A DNA stretch of 64,000 bases, from contig KV424002.1 in NCBI GenBank assembly GCA_001632435.1, positions 35,315-99,314 on the forward strand, in the 5' to 3' direction. Shown here in pieces: positions 11,553-23,514 of this stretch (positions are counted from its first letter, which is position 1; each line of letters opens with the position of its first letter). The notes beneath the pieces are model-generated. The model was not told the origin of the DNA. It did not search any database and saw only the letters and a list, made by a program, of their open reading frames with translations. A program made the translations under genes and the position numbers. The DNA comes from Calocera cornea HHB12733 (lineage: Eukaryota > Basidiomycota > Dacrymycetes > Dacrymycetales > Dacrymycetaceae).

Positions 11553-14500
11553 CTAATATGATAATGTAAACATGTGGCGGTCTAGGTATTTATTGAAGAG
11601 GAAGACTTCGCATAAGTCGAGCGCCGTGTCGGATGTCCAGGCTTTTGTGGCAGCTTGAGCACTGATGGGTTGGAGCATGCAGTTCCGCAGTACTGTCCGC
11701 AGTTCAATGACACTTGCAATCGCTTTTCCGCTTCTGCTCCGAGCCCGATGGACCAAGTGTAAGCCTGACGCATGCACCGCATCATCGGTAGGTCCCGTGA
11801 ACCACTCCACGTAAGCCAGTGGTCTTGACACGAAACGCTTACCGAACAATACTCTCCCTTCTTCTTCATGCAGCATGAAAATCAACTTCAACCGTGCCAC
11901 GAGAATGTCTAGAGCAGAAGAACATGCTTCAGACTCAACGTCGTCACTTTGGGGCTGAGAACTCACCTTTAAGACTTCCGACTTTACCGTCTTCCTTGCA
12001 AACAATGACCGTATCATATCGTGCGCTATGATCATACAATAAACGTGCTTCCCCCTTCTTGCGCGCACGGCATGCATGTGCTACAGAGGTGTGGAGCCGT
12101 GGTTCTCCCATTTCCCCGGCAGCGTGTCCCTTTGTACGCGAAGGATTCCTGAATGTACACTTGCTCCAGGCTTGTACGTGCTGAAATCCCAAAGGAGTGG
12201 GGTTGGCTTCTAAAGTATGAAGCCGTGTCTGACCAGCTTGTCTTGCTGCGAAGTTGCGCAAAGCTGCAACAAAGTCGACACAACCCCACTGCAACGGATC
12301 CACTAGCTCGCTGATAGGCAACTTGGGGAAGGTGGGATTCGCAGCCAATATGTGCTGCGTACCACCAATCGGATGCTGAGACAATTCGCCTCCAGGAATT
12401 GTGTCTTTTCTGAACCCGCTCACGCCGGCATCCATTGAGTTGCGCCCATCTGGCCAAATAATCTTGGTCAGCCGTTGGCTCCTTATATACATGAGAGTGT
12501 ACGCATACCGTGTTTCCATCTCAGTAAAGCATCAAAGGCAGCGATTTTTTCGTGGCGCAGTACCCACGCGGTCATTTCTTGCATCGAAGTATTCTCTCGA
12601 CCGCTACTCTCTCGAAAGGGTAACTTTGCGAAAGGCCTATGTAGACCCTCCGTAGTTTGCGTGTCCCAGTTGTCCAATGTCCCACCCTCTAGTATCGCCC
12701 GCGGATAATGAACGAGGGAGTGTAGCTTTGGAATCCGGAATGGATTCTCCCCTGGGAGGCTCTATGAGCGTCGGCACAGTGCCACAGATGCGTAGCAAAT
12801 GTGAAGATACAGAGGTTCACTCACCGCCATCTTCTTCTTCTGTCTCCTTTCTTCTTCTGGCGCCTAAGCGCACGAATGACTCCTTATTGGCATGGAATTG
12901 GAGAAGAGCTTGCCGGAGCAGGACCACCGTCTTCTCTGAATGAGTCTCCAGGGAAGCAGTATAGAAGAAATTCAAGAGTGCTGCTGTCGCGCGCATCACC
13001 CTACGTCCGTCCTCACCCAGAGCCTGCAATGCGGCGGAACTGCATATTACACCCAGAATAACGCGTGCCATATCTTTATGCTCCTCGCCGCTCATCTGGG
13101 TCAAGGTTGTGATGCCTTTTTCGAACAATCGTGCCCCGTCGGTTGGAGGAAGAACTTGGAAACCATGGTCAAGCTCCTTCTTTCCAACAATGTCGATCAG
13201 CCACGACAATTGGGTCTTCAACATTCCTTGGAGAAGTTGGTGTAACAGGTCGGGATACAAACAGGAATGAATCTGAGCGTGAGGAAGCTTGGCAAATAGC
13301 GGCTCTGGAATGGGAACGAGTGAGAGGGCCTTCGTGACGGTTAAACCCGAGCGGAGGTCTCCTTTCTTGGTGTGCGTGGCCGGGTTTAGCAGAAGGGGAA
13401 TGGCGGGACGCAGTCCCGTGCTGTCGCTGGGAAGCGCGACCGGAGAGGGATCAGGAGGATGCTGGCCGAGCTCGGAGTTGGTTGGGTGGTTGTGGCTGAG
13501 CAGACTGCTGAGTATTGCAATAGTAGCTCCTTGATCTCGAACAATGCAGGGATGGGCATACTGCTCTTCGTCGAGAAGCGCTTCTGTGCCAGTCAACTCC
13601 ATACCCATGTTTCGATAGCTGATACTGCCGATAGGACAGCGAAGATAGCGTGTGCATGTCACAAGACATTGCTCCGGATAATCAGCCATCCAAGCGCCAA
13701 GAATTGGGAAGCAGCGTCGAACCAGACCATCCCCGGCAGCCCAGAGAACTCCATCTTTGGCGGCTGGAATTGTGTCCTTCAGAATGTAAGAGATACAATG
13801 GTGAAAGAGACGATGGCGTGCCAACTTCGCGCTTTCTTCACTTAGGCCAATGCTTTCGAATTTGTTTGTCGGAAGGTAGCCCAAGAGAAGGGTTCCCCTT
13901 TGGGAGGGTGTTTTCCGAACCGCCTTGGGGAGATTGCCGATGGACAGATAAATGGGGTATCCGTAGCGATCACCGCTATGTTGGGTGAGAAGCGTTTTGT
14001 CGCTTCCCAATATAAGAGGTATAATGGTGGCTCCCACGGGAAGCTGTGTCTGTAATGGAGACAGGTCAGTCGCAGTAGCATGATGGGTTTCAGACAGAGC
14101 TTGTTATACCTGAAGTCTCCACCACCAATTTCCGGTCCACATCTCCGATAGAAGCCGATATTCCTTGTCCATATCGACATAATGCTTCTCTGGACCAAAC
14201 ACAAGAACCTTGCTGAAACGGGGATCTCCAAAGAGTAGCTGTACGGCGTCCAGAATATTTCTGTGCCACAAGACTGCCGTCTCGTCCGTGTCTTGCAAAC
14301 GAAACTCGGTGCGATGCCAGTTCAAACTGCGGACAGGAAGCTGATTGTCGACGATGTTGTTTAACTCGGAGCAATTCTTGAATGACAGCCCTAGAGCCGA
14401 TACAAGCTGTTGACGGCAAGCTATGTCAGATCAGGGGTCTCCGATGGGAAAGGCTTTAACTCACCTCTGGGTCCAGTAAACGATTAGCGGCGGCTTGGCT

Positions 14501-15034
14501 TGGGCTTTCCGAGCTGATCCAGTGTCCCACAAACCAGTCTATCCGGGAGTTAAAGGGATGAAAGGGGGAGTGATTCGCCGGTAGCTCTTCTGTTTCTTTA
14601 TGGGAAGACTTTGGCTCGACCGGTTCAGTCTGCCCGGCTTTTGGGGAGAAAAAGTCGACGCAAAGAGGTGGCCTTCCCAATTCGGAGAATGCTTCAGGCA
14701 GAGACTGTCGACAACTTGGCTGATCACTGTGTGTCGTCTCTGCTGAACAGAGCCCGCCGAACTCAGTATCTTGTATGGGTTGAGTGGGCAAATGTTGACG
14801 TCGAATGTGAGCCAGACGCTCCCTGAGATCGGGGGGAAGTGAGGGCTGCTCTGACGGGGCTCTCATTGGGTTCGGGGCAAAGTCGTCTTCTTCTGCTTCG
14901 TGTTCCCCTCGATCTTCTGGCTGCAGTGGCACTCGGAACAGTGCTTCACAGGCAGTATTTTGCCTGTGCGATACATGCCTTCGCAGGGCTTCCCCGTTTT
15001 TGAAAATCTTCTTGCACCCTGCGCAAGGCGCCAT
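11553..15034 (-). CDS. Plavaka-family transposase
   Basis: Transposase of the fungal Plavaka group. The start at 15034 gives an N-terminal zinc-finger-like segment (MAPCAGCKKIFKNGEALRRH with a following His), as usual for the family. Then come the typical MWTGNWWW segment (exon about 14100-14420), and VGATIIPLILGSDKTLLTQ with GYPIYLSIGNLPKAVR (exon about 12817-14050). A long C-terminal region follows with YVEWFTGP and VIELRTVLRNC before the stop at 11553. Frames are open between short introns and I see no internal stop within the blocks, so the gene may be intact, although not all junctions were checked. It is probably involved in cut-and-paste transposition (family knowledge). Confidence 0.88.
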
Positions 15035-15145
15035 TGGGATCCGCCTCAGCAGGAGCAAAAAACAAGGCAGAAATGGCTGGCGAGGCGAGTGTGCAAGCAG
15101 GCTCAGTGCGCAAATAGACAAGGTTGAGTGACGGCGGCGGCACCT

Positions 15146-15250
15146 GTAGATCTCCGTAGGTGCTGATAGAGTGCTGTAGAGTGCTGTAGAGTGCTGTAGA
15201 GTGCTGTAGAGTGCTGTAGAGTGCCGTAGAGTGCCGTACAATAATGTAGA
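15146..15250. repeat. 10-bp tandem array of GTAG motif
   Basis: Decamers of the form GTGCTGTAGA are in perfect register: GTAG falls at 15146, 15156, then (as ATAG) 15166, and every 10 bp from 15176 to 15226, with degenerate units to 15246. A 10-bp period places the motif on one face of the helix. It lies upstream of the Plavaka gene and downstream of the DUF6532 gene. Confidence 0.85.
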
Positions 15251-15778
15251 GTACAGTCTCTTGCAGTTTATAGCAGTGGAATCACGAGCAGGGGCAAACC
15301 GGCATGGCCTGAGCGTAGTCACTTGCGCCAAGACTAAGGTGCGCAAGACCCGGAGGTGATGAAGCACAATGCAGGCAGGAGCACATATGTATGGACGGGA
15401 AGAGGAATCTGCGACTGATTGCAAAACTTGATCCCCAACCAGCAAAATCTGGTTTCGGCTAAGGCAAACTTCACAACTGGCTACTCGCATCGATCGCGAG
15501 CCGCTTATCAAGTCGGAAGTAAAGAACCGTCTGGCTACTGGACTACCACAGCTCCGGTGCGATCGCCAAGCCCCGTCTCCATCGCCAGGCCCCGTCTCCA
15601 TCGCCATGTTCAACTTGAACGGGAGGCTACCAGCCCGCGGACAGGGTGTGTAGAAGGCAGTGAGACTATCCGCTAGTGCAGATCGAGAAAGTGGAACGCA
15701 ACTACTAGGGTTAAAACTATAAACTGACGAGAGTGAAGACCCCGACAATGCCAATCCAGGTGCCGCACTTGCACCACA
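15251..15778. other. gap between Plavaka and DUF6532 genes
   Basis: No supported gene. It holds a short tandem duplication of CCAGGCCCCGTCTCCATCG near 15565-15605. The long minus-strand frame across here is a 5' extension of the transposase ORF without coding character; it runs through the GTAG array. Confidence 0.5.
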
Positions 15779-18760
15779 CTACGACTGCGCTTTCTGTCTT
15801 GACTTTGTCTTTCTGCCCCCGGTTTGTAAAGCAAGAGATGCGCGATAGCGGGCAGGCGTCCGAATAATACGGTTGGAAACGGCGGAGCGAAGGACATGTT
15901 CTGGGGACGCGGGACGGGTTGGAGGTGGCTTCACGAATGCAGCGGCCGCGGCCGGAACGCTCTCGACAGGGGCCGGCTCGTACGGAACAACCTCGAGAGT
16001 CAGGGTCTCGGGTGGAGCGATTTGGAGCGGCACAGGCTCAGACGGAGGACTCTCGAGGGGCGCTTCCTCGGGTGTAGCCGCCTGTATTGCTGCGGCTCCA
16101 GACGGAGCGGCTCCGGATGGCTCAGCAGCATCGTATGCACCAGCCTCGAATGCTTCGGACCCGAATGGCTGGATAAGAGGTGTGACAGGAGTCCACTGAA
16201 GGGTGCAATGGAGAGGTCCAGAGCCCTCCGCCGCAATTGCGTTCTGGGGAGCTTCCTCCAAGTGGTTGGGCGGGTGTATGGGACTAGCGGGAAAGCAAGG
16301 CTCTTCTCCTATAGGTTCATTTTCGACGGGTGCAGGCTCCATAGAGACGGTGAGGGGAATCGACGCGAGAGTGGATGACAGGCTTGTTGTGAATTCGACG
16401 CCGGGCCAGGGGTGCCCAACTGGTTCTGGAAGCTCGCCCAGTCCACCAGTTGCATGTGTCAATGGCAGGCCATTGTGGGGCACGGTGGCGAGATGCTGGT
16501 CCGCTGGTTCCATTCTGGCTGCTTTCGAAGGAGATGCTGTTGGTGTCATCACATCTGTGTATAAGTCGATGGCCATGTCGGGAGATGTCTTGCTGCCAAA
16601 AGACAGCTTGTGCGGCTTTGTCGGCGGCGAGACGGAAAGAGCGAGGCAAAACCCATCATCCTCCGAATGACCAGGTAGCTCCGCAGTAATAGAAGAGCCA
16701 CAGTCGCCTGCTCGGAAGTGGCCAATGGGCGTAGCCAGAGAGGTGGACCCGATCTTTATGGCCGATGTAGGGCTGGGGAAAGGCAAGTGCTCCTCGACAT
16801 TGGCAGCTGCTAAGTGCACTGGCGTTAGAAATGTTTGAGGATGAGCGGGATAAAGACCATACCTATCGCCTCTGACTGGACATGTACATCTACTTGCGAG
16901 TCTTCCAAGTCGGGGCCCTCAGAGAAATGGCCCGGTCGTATGCGCAAGGCAGGCAAACCACGTGCCAGGTTGTACCACGATCCCGTGGCCGGCGAAATGA
17001 AGTTCGTAAGGAGAGCACCGTCGCAAGGTTCCCTCTGCTTGCCGATTTCGAGACGCTCTTGGAGGTTCGCTACCGGGTCTATCGGGGTGATGTTGTCATC
17101 GCTGAGGATGGACAGCCGTGACTGACGGTTTTCCACCGCACGAGTGGCCTGAGAAGAGGATCCGGCAACCGCTTCGAGCGGCAAAGAGGATGATGGGAGT
17201 TGGAGTGTACCTAAACGAGCCAGCTCTTCTTCAATGCCGGAATTGACGTGCATGCTCATAGAGTCATCATCCGTAGGGCGATTGGGCCATGGGGAGATCT
17301 CTGTATCTCCCCATGAGAAAGGTTCTTCATCGCCATCCACCCTTCCCAGGCTTTCCAATGTACGCAACCTTTCGATCAGGGGGCCGACATAATCAGTCGG
17401 CGTAGGTTCTTCGTCGTTGAGGTCTCCGCTGGTCGCGCTGACAAGGGGGCGCTGTTAGCTTCTGAGGACATGCTGCAAAGGGCGATCCACTTACAGTCCT
17501 TTGAGCATGAGGTTGTCCATAATTTGATTGTACTTGCTCGGGAATGCCGATTGAAACTTTCTCACATTGGACATATGATCCCGATAATGCTTTTCCCACC
17601 CTGCAGCGGAGAACTTGTGAGCGGCGCTCGATTTCCTCAGACCGGTACTCCATTGAGATAGACTGCATTGCAGCTGCAAGCGGGGATAAATGATGACAGC
17701 CAGATGGGTTGGGGGGTGAGGAGCTCACTGCGGTCACTGGAAGAGCCAACAAAGCGTTGGATCGCTTAGCAAACTCTTCCTTAAATACTGAACCATCGGT
17801 ATCTTTCCGACGGTAATACGCGGCGACGAAAACATCAGAAATAGCCGGATGCTCGTAGAGACGGCTCGGTGCCTTAACCTGAAGCCTAAGTATCAGCCAT
17901 CGAAAGACAAGAAAGCAGTATGCAGCCCTACACTTGAATCGCAATCCTCAAATAAGAAGCGAGAATTGCTCAAAAGACGCTCCACCTCGTCCGCAATCTT
18001 CTCCGTACCAAGCGTGACGACATTCCCGAGATAACGCTGCCTAACAACGGCATCCGCCACTGTTTTGACTTCGCCTCTCAGCTGAGCTTGACGTTGTTCA
18101 ATCTATAATTTGGTGAGATCAAGAAAATGCAATTCAGACCATCCACTGACAATAGCTCGCATGTAGTCGGCGTAGGCAGTGTTTCGCAAGAAACGACCGT
18201 GATAATGTGTTTCGGATAGTCCCAGCTGACGACACGCTTGTCTCACTGCCAGCCCTACCCAGCGCCCGCTTGCGATACCATTGGGAAATGCGTCTTCAGT
18301 CTCTATCTTGCACCTATAGACTCGATTCGCAATTTGAGCGATGGACTTGCCCGCAGGCGAAAGCTTGCTCATCACGGCGTGCGTGCCAGACTTGCGGGTG
18401 GGTGGTGTTACGGAAGAGATTTCGTGGGATGAACGATCGCACTCGGTGTCGGAACTTCCACAGCCAGAGGCCGAAGGCATCTCCATTCCTGCGGCCGAAG
18501 CCGTCTCGTCGGAATCGTCGACGTAGCGGACCTCGTGAGAAGCTGAGCGGTTCCTGCGGTTTGTGCTGTCTATTTTTCTACCAACTGGTTGCTTGCGATT
18601 CCCAGTGGCTCGCTTTGAAATGTTCACGGGCACGGAAGAGACAAATTTATACTATAACAATGTGAGGCGACGGATGTAGTTGAAGAGTCAAACCGTCACT
18701 ACTTACTTGAATTGACGTGTTGGCGTCCTTGCGGCCGCTCCGCTGGGACGTACCCCGCAT
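15779..18760 (-). CDS. DUF6532-domain protein with Pro/Ala-rich tail
   Basis: A start at 18760 gives MRGTSQRSGRKDANTSIQ, spliced (donor GTAAGTAGTG) to YKFVSSVPVNISKRATG. The basic/Ser-rich N-terminus is followed by the DUF6532 core: ANRVYRCKIETEDAFPNG, RGEVKTVADAVVRQRYLG, HPAISDVFVAAYYRRKD, LLALPVTALQCSLSQWSTG and FQSAFPSKYNQIMDNLM (about 18330-17500). DUF6532 proteins are abundant in Agaricomycetes and have no known function. After the core the coding region continues in two long exons (about 17400-16830 and 16800-15779) rich in Pro, Ala and Glu, ending with a basic run (GGRKTKSRQKAQS). The tail exons could belong to a second gene, but direction and splice signals fit one. The gene stands between two opposed 10-bp-phased arrays, so it may be cargo of a mobile element. 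Confidence 0.7.
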
Positions 18761-19869
18761 CCCTTGCCCTCGTAGCTGACCTGAAGTCAGGTTAGATAGT
18801 TACTTTGAGTGAAGTTGATGCTGCCCACCAGTATCTTGCTGATCCTCCCCAGTATCTGGCACCGCTTCCTTCCCTCGACGTACATGGCGTGTTCGAGAGG
18901 ACCCATAATCAAGGTGTCGTCTGGCCCTCGTTCGTTCACGATCAAGACCGGGATCGACTCGACCGTTGCTGTCTTGATACAGTTCACTGACAGGTTTGGT
19001 AGGGCCCACCCGGCGCTGTCTTGAAATCGTTCTGCCACGAGCGCGGTTGGCTTGGATATGTGAGCGGGGACTGGGTTCGGGGCCGGTGATGCTGTCGAGA
19101 TCCGAGTCATCTTCGTCAGTGAACTCTTCTTCGATAAGAGGTCCGGTTTTGCGCGCTGTAGGGTATAACCACCGACAGAACATGAGAATGAAGTTCGGGG
19201 TGGATGAGGGGGGGGATACGCACCGCGCGTTGGTAAAGCAAATGCAACCGCACTTGAAACACCGTTACGTCCAACACCACGCGGTTGGGTTGACCGCGCC
19301 AAACGCCCGTCGCCGTATCCTGAGGGTCATGAGTATTGCGGTCAAGGCTTGCCTAAGAAGTAGCGTTTACTCTGTGGTACCATTCACTTTCGACACGAAC
19401 GGAGTTTCTCTACACTTCAATGGGGTAGGCGAAGCGTATACGGGAACCCCTTGTGCAAGTCGGAGCGCTGCGCACAACGCCAGCAAACAAGGGCGGCGAG
19501 AGGCAGGGAACGGATGTTCGTCAAACCAAGACGAAAACGTAGGACTGGAAGGACAAGCAGAAAAGAGGAAGAAGACAGCAAATTTCACGAATGCCAAAAC
19601 GTAAATTACTTGGATGGGTCTGACTCGTCTTGAGACTTGGGTCTACGGGGAGCTACAAGGGTCTACCTATCTCTACAGCATTCTATGGACTTCTACAGAA
19701 AATCCAAGAGATGCTCCCGATCAGCTTCTTCTCCCCTCGATGCATCCATCAACTGCCTCAACTTATGTTTGGCTGCCGACTACAGACCATGGCTAAGTAC
19801 TGTATGAAGTCCTTGTTCAGGTAGACAGTAGGCAAAGGCAACGGCTGAACGCAATAAATGCGATCACGG
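18761..19869. other. upstream region of DUF6532 gene with phased CTAC motifs
   Basis: A minus-strand frame at 19183-18800 has an acidic run (EEEFTDEDDSDLDS) and basic stretches. It could be an extra 5' exon of the DUF6532 gene, but I could not fix its splice sites. From 19643 to 19696 CTAC occurs at 19643, 19653, 19663, 19673 and 19693 (CTAT at 19683). This is a 10-bp register, inverted relative to the array at 15146-15250. Confidence 0.5.
19643..19696. repeat. 10-bp-phased CTAC array
   Basis: Five CTAC and one CTAT motif are spaced exactly 10 bp apart. This is the reverse complement of the GTAG unit repeated at 15146-15250. It may be one end of a transposon or a protein-binding array. Confidence 0.6.
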
Positions 19870-19876
19870 TGTCGCG

Positions 19877-20095
19877 AGATTGGATTTCCGAGACAGACGC
19901 AACTTTCTCACCCGGCCAACCTTGCTGTGCCTGATTCGCCGACCGCAGCCATGATCTTTCAGCTGCTGGCTCGACACGCTCCAGCTCGACCTGTACTTGA
20001 GATGCTAGTGAGATAGATGAGGATGATGCTGACGTAGACGACATGGTGTTCGACAGAGAGGCGTGCTCGGAGAGGCTGTTCGTAGGGTTGGGTTT
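19877..20095. pseudogene. mosaic of uS7m-like 5' end and TAP42 5' end
   Basis: From about 19881 to 19998 the plus strand resembles the 5' leader and first codons of the mitochondrial uS7 gene at 25401-25530. Shared blocks include TTCCGAGA, GACGC, CAGCCATGAT, CTGGCTCGACACGCTC (versus TTTGCTCGCCATGCCC) and CGACCTG. From about 20009 to 20071 it matches the antisense 5' end of TAP42 (23278-23342), including its ATG, with only a few differences over about 60 bp. The sense uS7m-like piece runs straight into the antisense TAP42 piece, then into transporter sequence. No functional reading frame results. Confidence 0.65.
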
Positions 20096-21629
20096 TCGAG
20101 TGGACCCCTGCCTTCATTGGTGTCGGTCTTCTTGTCCCCCTCAACGCCTCTTTCAGCTTTGCCGGCGGTGCTGTCATTGCCTGGGGAATTATTGGCCCTG
20201 CGATCGTGGCGGCCGGTGTTGTAAGCTCCTTCCTCTATGATCCCCCGTCAGCGATTGATTTTCGTCTCAGGCATTCGGCACAGCCATGTCCCCCGATTAC
20301 CCCGGCTACATCAACTACTCTAAGATGATTCTGGATGCTCCGGTGAACGGCCCTTCGCCCAAGTACTGGTTCATTTGGCCGGGTTACATGTGCCTCCTTT
20401 GCGCATCCATCGCTGAAATTGGCGCCAACTACAAGTCACTCGTCGCCTCCTTCGCGATGATGCTCGAGCCCATCATCCACAAGCTGCGCCCCAACAAGAA
20501 CCTTGACATCAATGTGAATGACTCCCTTCGTGACCCGGTTCCCCTTGATGAGCAGGTTTCTTCCTGGCTCTGGGGTGGTGCAACCGTTTTGTCCACCATC
20601 ATGTGCATGATTGTCATGAAGTTCCAGGTAAACTACTTTCTCACACGACGTCATTCCAGCGTTCTGACCTTATCCGGCCGCGCGTAGTTTGACCAGAACT
20701 CAGGGATCACTTTACGCGCTATTATCATCGCGTTCTTCTTCTCGCTCATCGGAGCAGAGTGCGCTGGACGTGTTTCGGTCATCCCTGTCACGACCCTTGG
20801 CAACTTCTCCCAGCTCATCTTCGGTGGTATCTCGAAGGGCTCTGGACAGCCTCCCACTGTTGACCAGCTTAACAGCGGTTTGACCGGTATGATTGCCCTT
20901 GCCGCATCGGAGCACTGTGCAGACATGCTCGGTGATTTGAAGACGGTGCGTATACACTTTCGAATCCGCGCACACTCTTATTCAATGTCCTGCCAGACCC
21001 ATCTCCTCGGCGCGTCTCCCCGTGTCCAGCTCTACTCTCAGATGGTCGGCACCCTCGTCTCCATCTTCTTGTCGGCGGGCATGTATGTTGTCTTCACAAA
21101 GGCATACCCATGCATCAACGAGCTCACCACCACCACCTGCTCGTTCCCGGCTCCGGATGTCGGCGCGTGGCGTGCCGTTTCGATCGCCGTTTCCTCTCCC
21201 AGCCTGCCCATTCCCAAGACCTCTGGCATCCTGCCCATTGTTCTTGGAGTGTTTGTCATCGCTCAGACCTTTGTCAAGTACAGGTTTGTCAGCCCTGAGA
21301 AGCACTTCTGGTTCCCGAACTGGAATGCTCTCGGTATTGCCTTCATTCTGGGCCCTCTCTCCACATACCCGTGAGTTTGAACAGTTCCTGACTGGTCCTC
21401 TTCTGATGTTGTCAACAGGATGGCCATGCTGTTTGGATCGCTTGTCGCCTTCTTTTGGCGCAAGAAGGCGCCGGCCCATTTCCAAATGTTCGGCTAAGCC
21501 ATCGCTGCCGGTGGTATCGCCGGCGAGGGCCTTGGCGGCATTGTCAACGCTGTCCTCCAGATTGCTGGCGTCTCCGGCGCGGTGCATGGCACCGCCGTTG
21601 GGTGCCCGATGAACGCATACTGCGGTTGA
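20096..21629 (+). pseudogene. oligopeptide transporter (OPT family), 5'-truncated with internal stop
   Basis: The reading begins abruptly with EWTPAFIGVGLLVPLNASFS and continues FGTAMSPDYPGYINYSKM, PKYWFIWPGYMCLLCASIAE, YVVFTKAYPCINELTTTTC and FPNWNALGIAFILGPL, ending CPMNAYCG. These are OPT-family membrane segments with normal introns (for example donor GTAAGC at 20221). Roughly the N-terminal two thirds expected for an OPT protein are missing. The codon after MFG is TAA (21495-21497), while the frame continues normally after it with AIAAGGIAGEGLGG. Upstream lies only the mosaic of foreign 5' ends. The remnant is therefore most likely dead. Confidence 0.82.
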
Positions 21630-22082
21630 GTTGGTCACTCTCCAATCCGAGAACTTTTTGCTTCTGTGCAGTAGCTTAGAGATAGCATTTGGACGCGGTG
21701 TACTCTAATACCATAGCCAATAAAGGAACGCCTCCACTCTTACGGAGCCCGGAAGGGGACGATTGATGTCGCACTCATGTTGCAATACATGTGTCGCGGC
21801 CTGTCATTTACAGCGATTGGGTGGTCTTGCGATAGAAGCGATGGGCGGCATCTGCAAACCAAGACTTCTTTCAGTGCCGTTGACAGCGGTATTCAGCGGT
21901 ATTATTGCATGCGTTTGCCCTCGCTCACCCGTCGTGCAACTCCACGATGAGTCAAACGTCCAGTTTTAGTACAAGCATGTGTTCATCGTCATCACGTAGT
22001 ACTATACGTAGAAGATCATATGGTCACTGAGGACGTTACACGTGCAGGCGCGTCTAATCGCTGGACTCAATCTAATGTCCTT
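21630..22082. other. intergenic, 3' flank of TAP42
   Basis: No coding signal. It separates the 3' end of the OPT pseudogene from the 3' end of TAP42 on the opposite strand. Nothing else recognised. Confidence 0.5.
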
Positions 22083-23314
22083 TTAGCCCTTGTTCCGCCG
22101 GTTCCCCGCGCCTTTGGGGTTTGCCTCGGTCCACACCGCCCAATCTTCATCTTTGCGTCTTTGCTCCTCCTCACGCTCCTCTGCGAAGGCTGTCCCATCC
22201 ATCTCGGTGTCGAGTTGCAACTGTTCCTTCGAGGTGGGAGCATTTTCTGATGCTGCCCCGCCCCCAGAAATGATGTTCCCTCTCCGCTGTTCCTCGGCTA
22301 GGTACTCCTCGATTGTCATAGTGGGTAGGCGATGACCTGGGCGGAAGACTTGCGCTTGTAGCCTCTGACGGTCGGCGGCCACGGATGATGTATTCGATGG
22401 GAGGAGGGTGAACGGTCGCAATGGCTACGACAGTGTCAAGCGGAATCCTTGATCGAGGCAGGTTGTAACTTACCCTTCCCTGAGGATCAAGTAAAGGACC
22501 GTTCACATCGGTTAGCACTTGATTGATCCGATCCAACCGCCAAGTCCCATCATCCTCCGTCCGCTTCTCGTCAGGCGGCGCTTGAGGCTCGTCCGGAGGT
22601 GCCATGCGCAATAGCTCCAACTCCTCGCCAATGCTCCTCAGCTGCGCCTGGCATTGTACGTGGGCAAGTCGTAGCACCTTGAATGTCAATTCTCGCGCCT
22701 GGTCTTCGTCGTAGCTTGACGGGAGGTCAATGAGCTTTGCAAAGAGATCGATGTCGGAGGTGGTTTCTGTTGGCAGAAGGGCAGCGATCTGTGACCGAAG
22801 CTCCTTCTCTGCCTTGAACTGCTTGATCTTGACATCTCGCCTCGACGCGAAATCCGCAGGTATGGACTTTGCAAAGAGATACTGATCGCATTCAGATATC
22901 AGGCTATAGGATTTGAGGTGATTCAAAAATATGCGAAGATGCAACTGGCATATGTCAGAAGGCTGACAGATCGAGTGATGCGCATTAACTCACCTCAGAC
23001 TGCTGCAGCCGTGTTATCCGCTCATCTCTGCCATTGGCCGCTACACGTCCCGCAGCTTCTCCCCACACAAAGTCCACGAGCATATATGCGGCATCTCTCG
23101 TGCTTAGATCATCAACCGCCTCGTTGTCGCTGAACAATCCCAGGTCATTGACGCGAGACGAGAGGATCTTGAGGTCGGTGACAGCCGATTGCAACGATGA
23201 TTGGGCAGCTGGGTCGGACGCTGGAAGGTGTAACGAGGATGACAGAGAGGACAGTGCACGAGAGAAAAGAGATGCCAGTGAGATAGATGAGGATGTTGCT
23301 GATGTAGACGACAT
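22083..23314 (-). CDS. TAP42: TAP42/alpha4 PP2A-type phosphatase regulatory protein
   Basis: TAP42 binds catalytic subunits of PP2A-like phosphatases downstream of TOR signalling (family knowledge). Exons 23314-22994, 22944-22474 and 22424-22083 join in frame to 377 residues. The N-terminal half is the helical TPR-like domain (for example NHLKSYSLISECDQYLFAK, FAKLIDLPSSYDEDQARELT). The hallmark C-terminus is intact: DPQGRPLRPFTLLPS, QVFRPGHRLPTMTIEEYL and EEQRRGNIISGGG, followed by an acidic/Lys tail (DEDWAVWTEANPKGAGNRRNKG at the stop, given here to its key Asp-Trp and basic end). Both introns are 49 nt. A short duplicate of the first codons and leader is present at about 20009-20071. Confidence 0.95.
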
Positions 23315-23514
23315 GGTGTTCGACAGAGAAGCGTCCTCGGCGCGAGGCAGGCGAGCTCACACGTTGTATGCGCGTATGACGTGTGCGACCCTAACAGAAG
23401 CGCCCAGAAAGGGACTCGACAAAGAATGGGATACGGCAGAATTACAATTCGGTGATTGTTTTACAACATAGCATGTAGTCGTAAGGTAGCGTGTATTGTA
23501 GATGCTAGCATGAT

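Larger units (their letters stand above)
11241..15250 (-). mobile_element. Plavaka-type DNA transposon, boundaries inferred
   Basis: The transposase gene fills most of this span. Proposed ends are the two CTAC motifs at 11241 and the GTAG decamer array ending at 15250, which are inverted relative to each other and share a 10-bp period. I could not find a clean terminal inverted repeat or target duplication, so the limits are provisional. Confidence 0.45.

Noticed and set aside
15035..15754. N-terminal extension of the transposase ORF
   Set aside because: It runs through the 10-bp GTAG array and has repeat-like Ser/Thr/Leu composition; the family N-terminus begins at MAPCAGCKK (15034).
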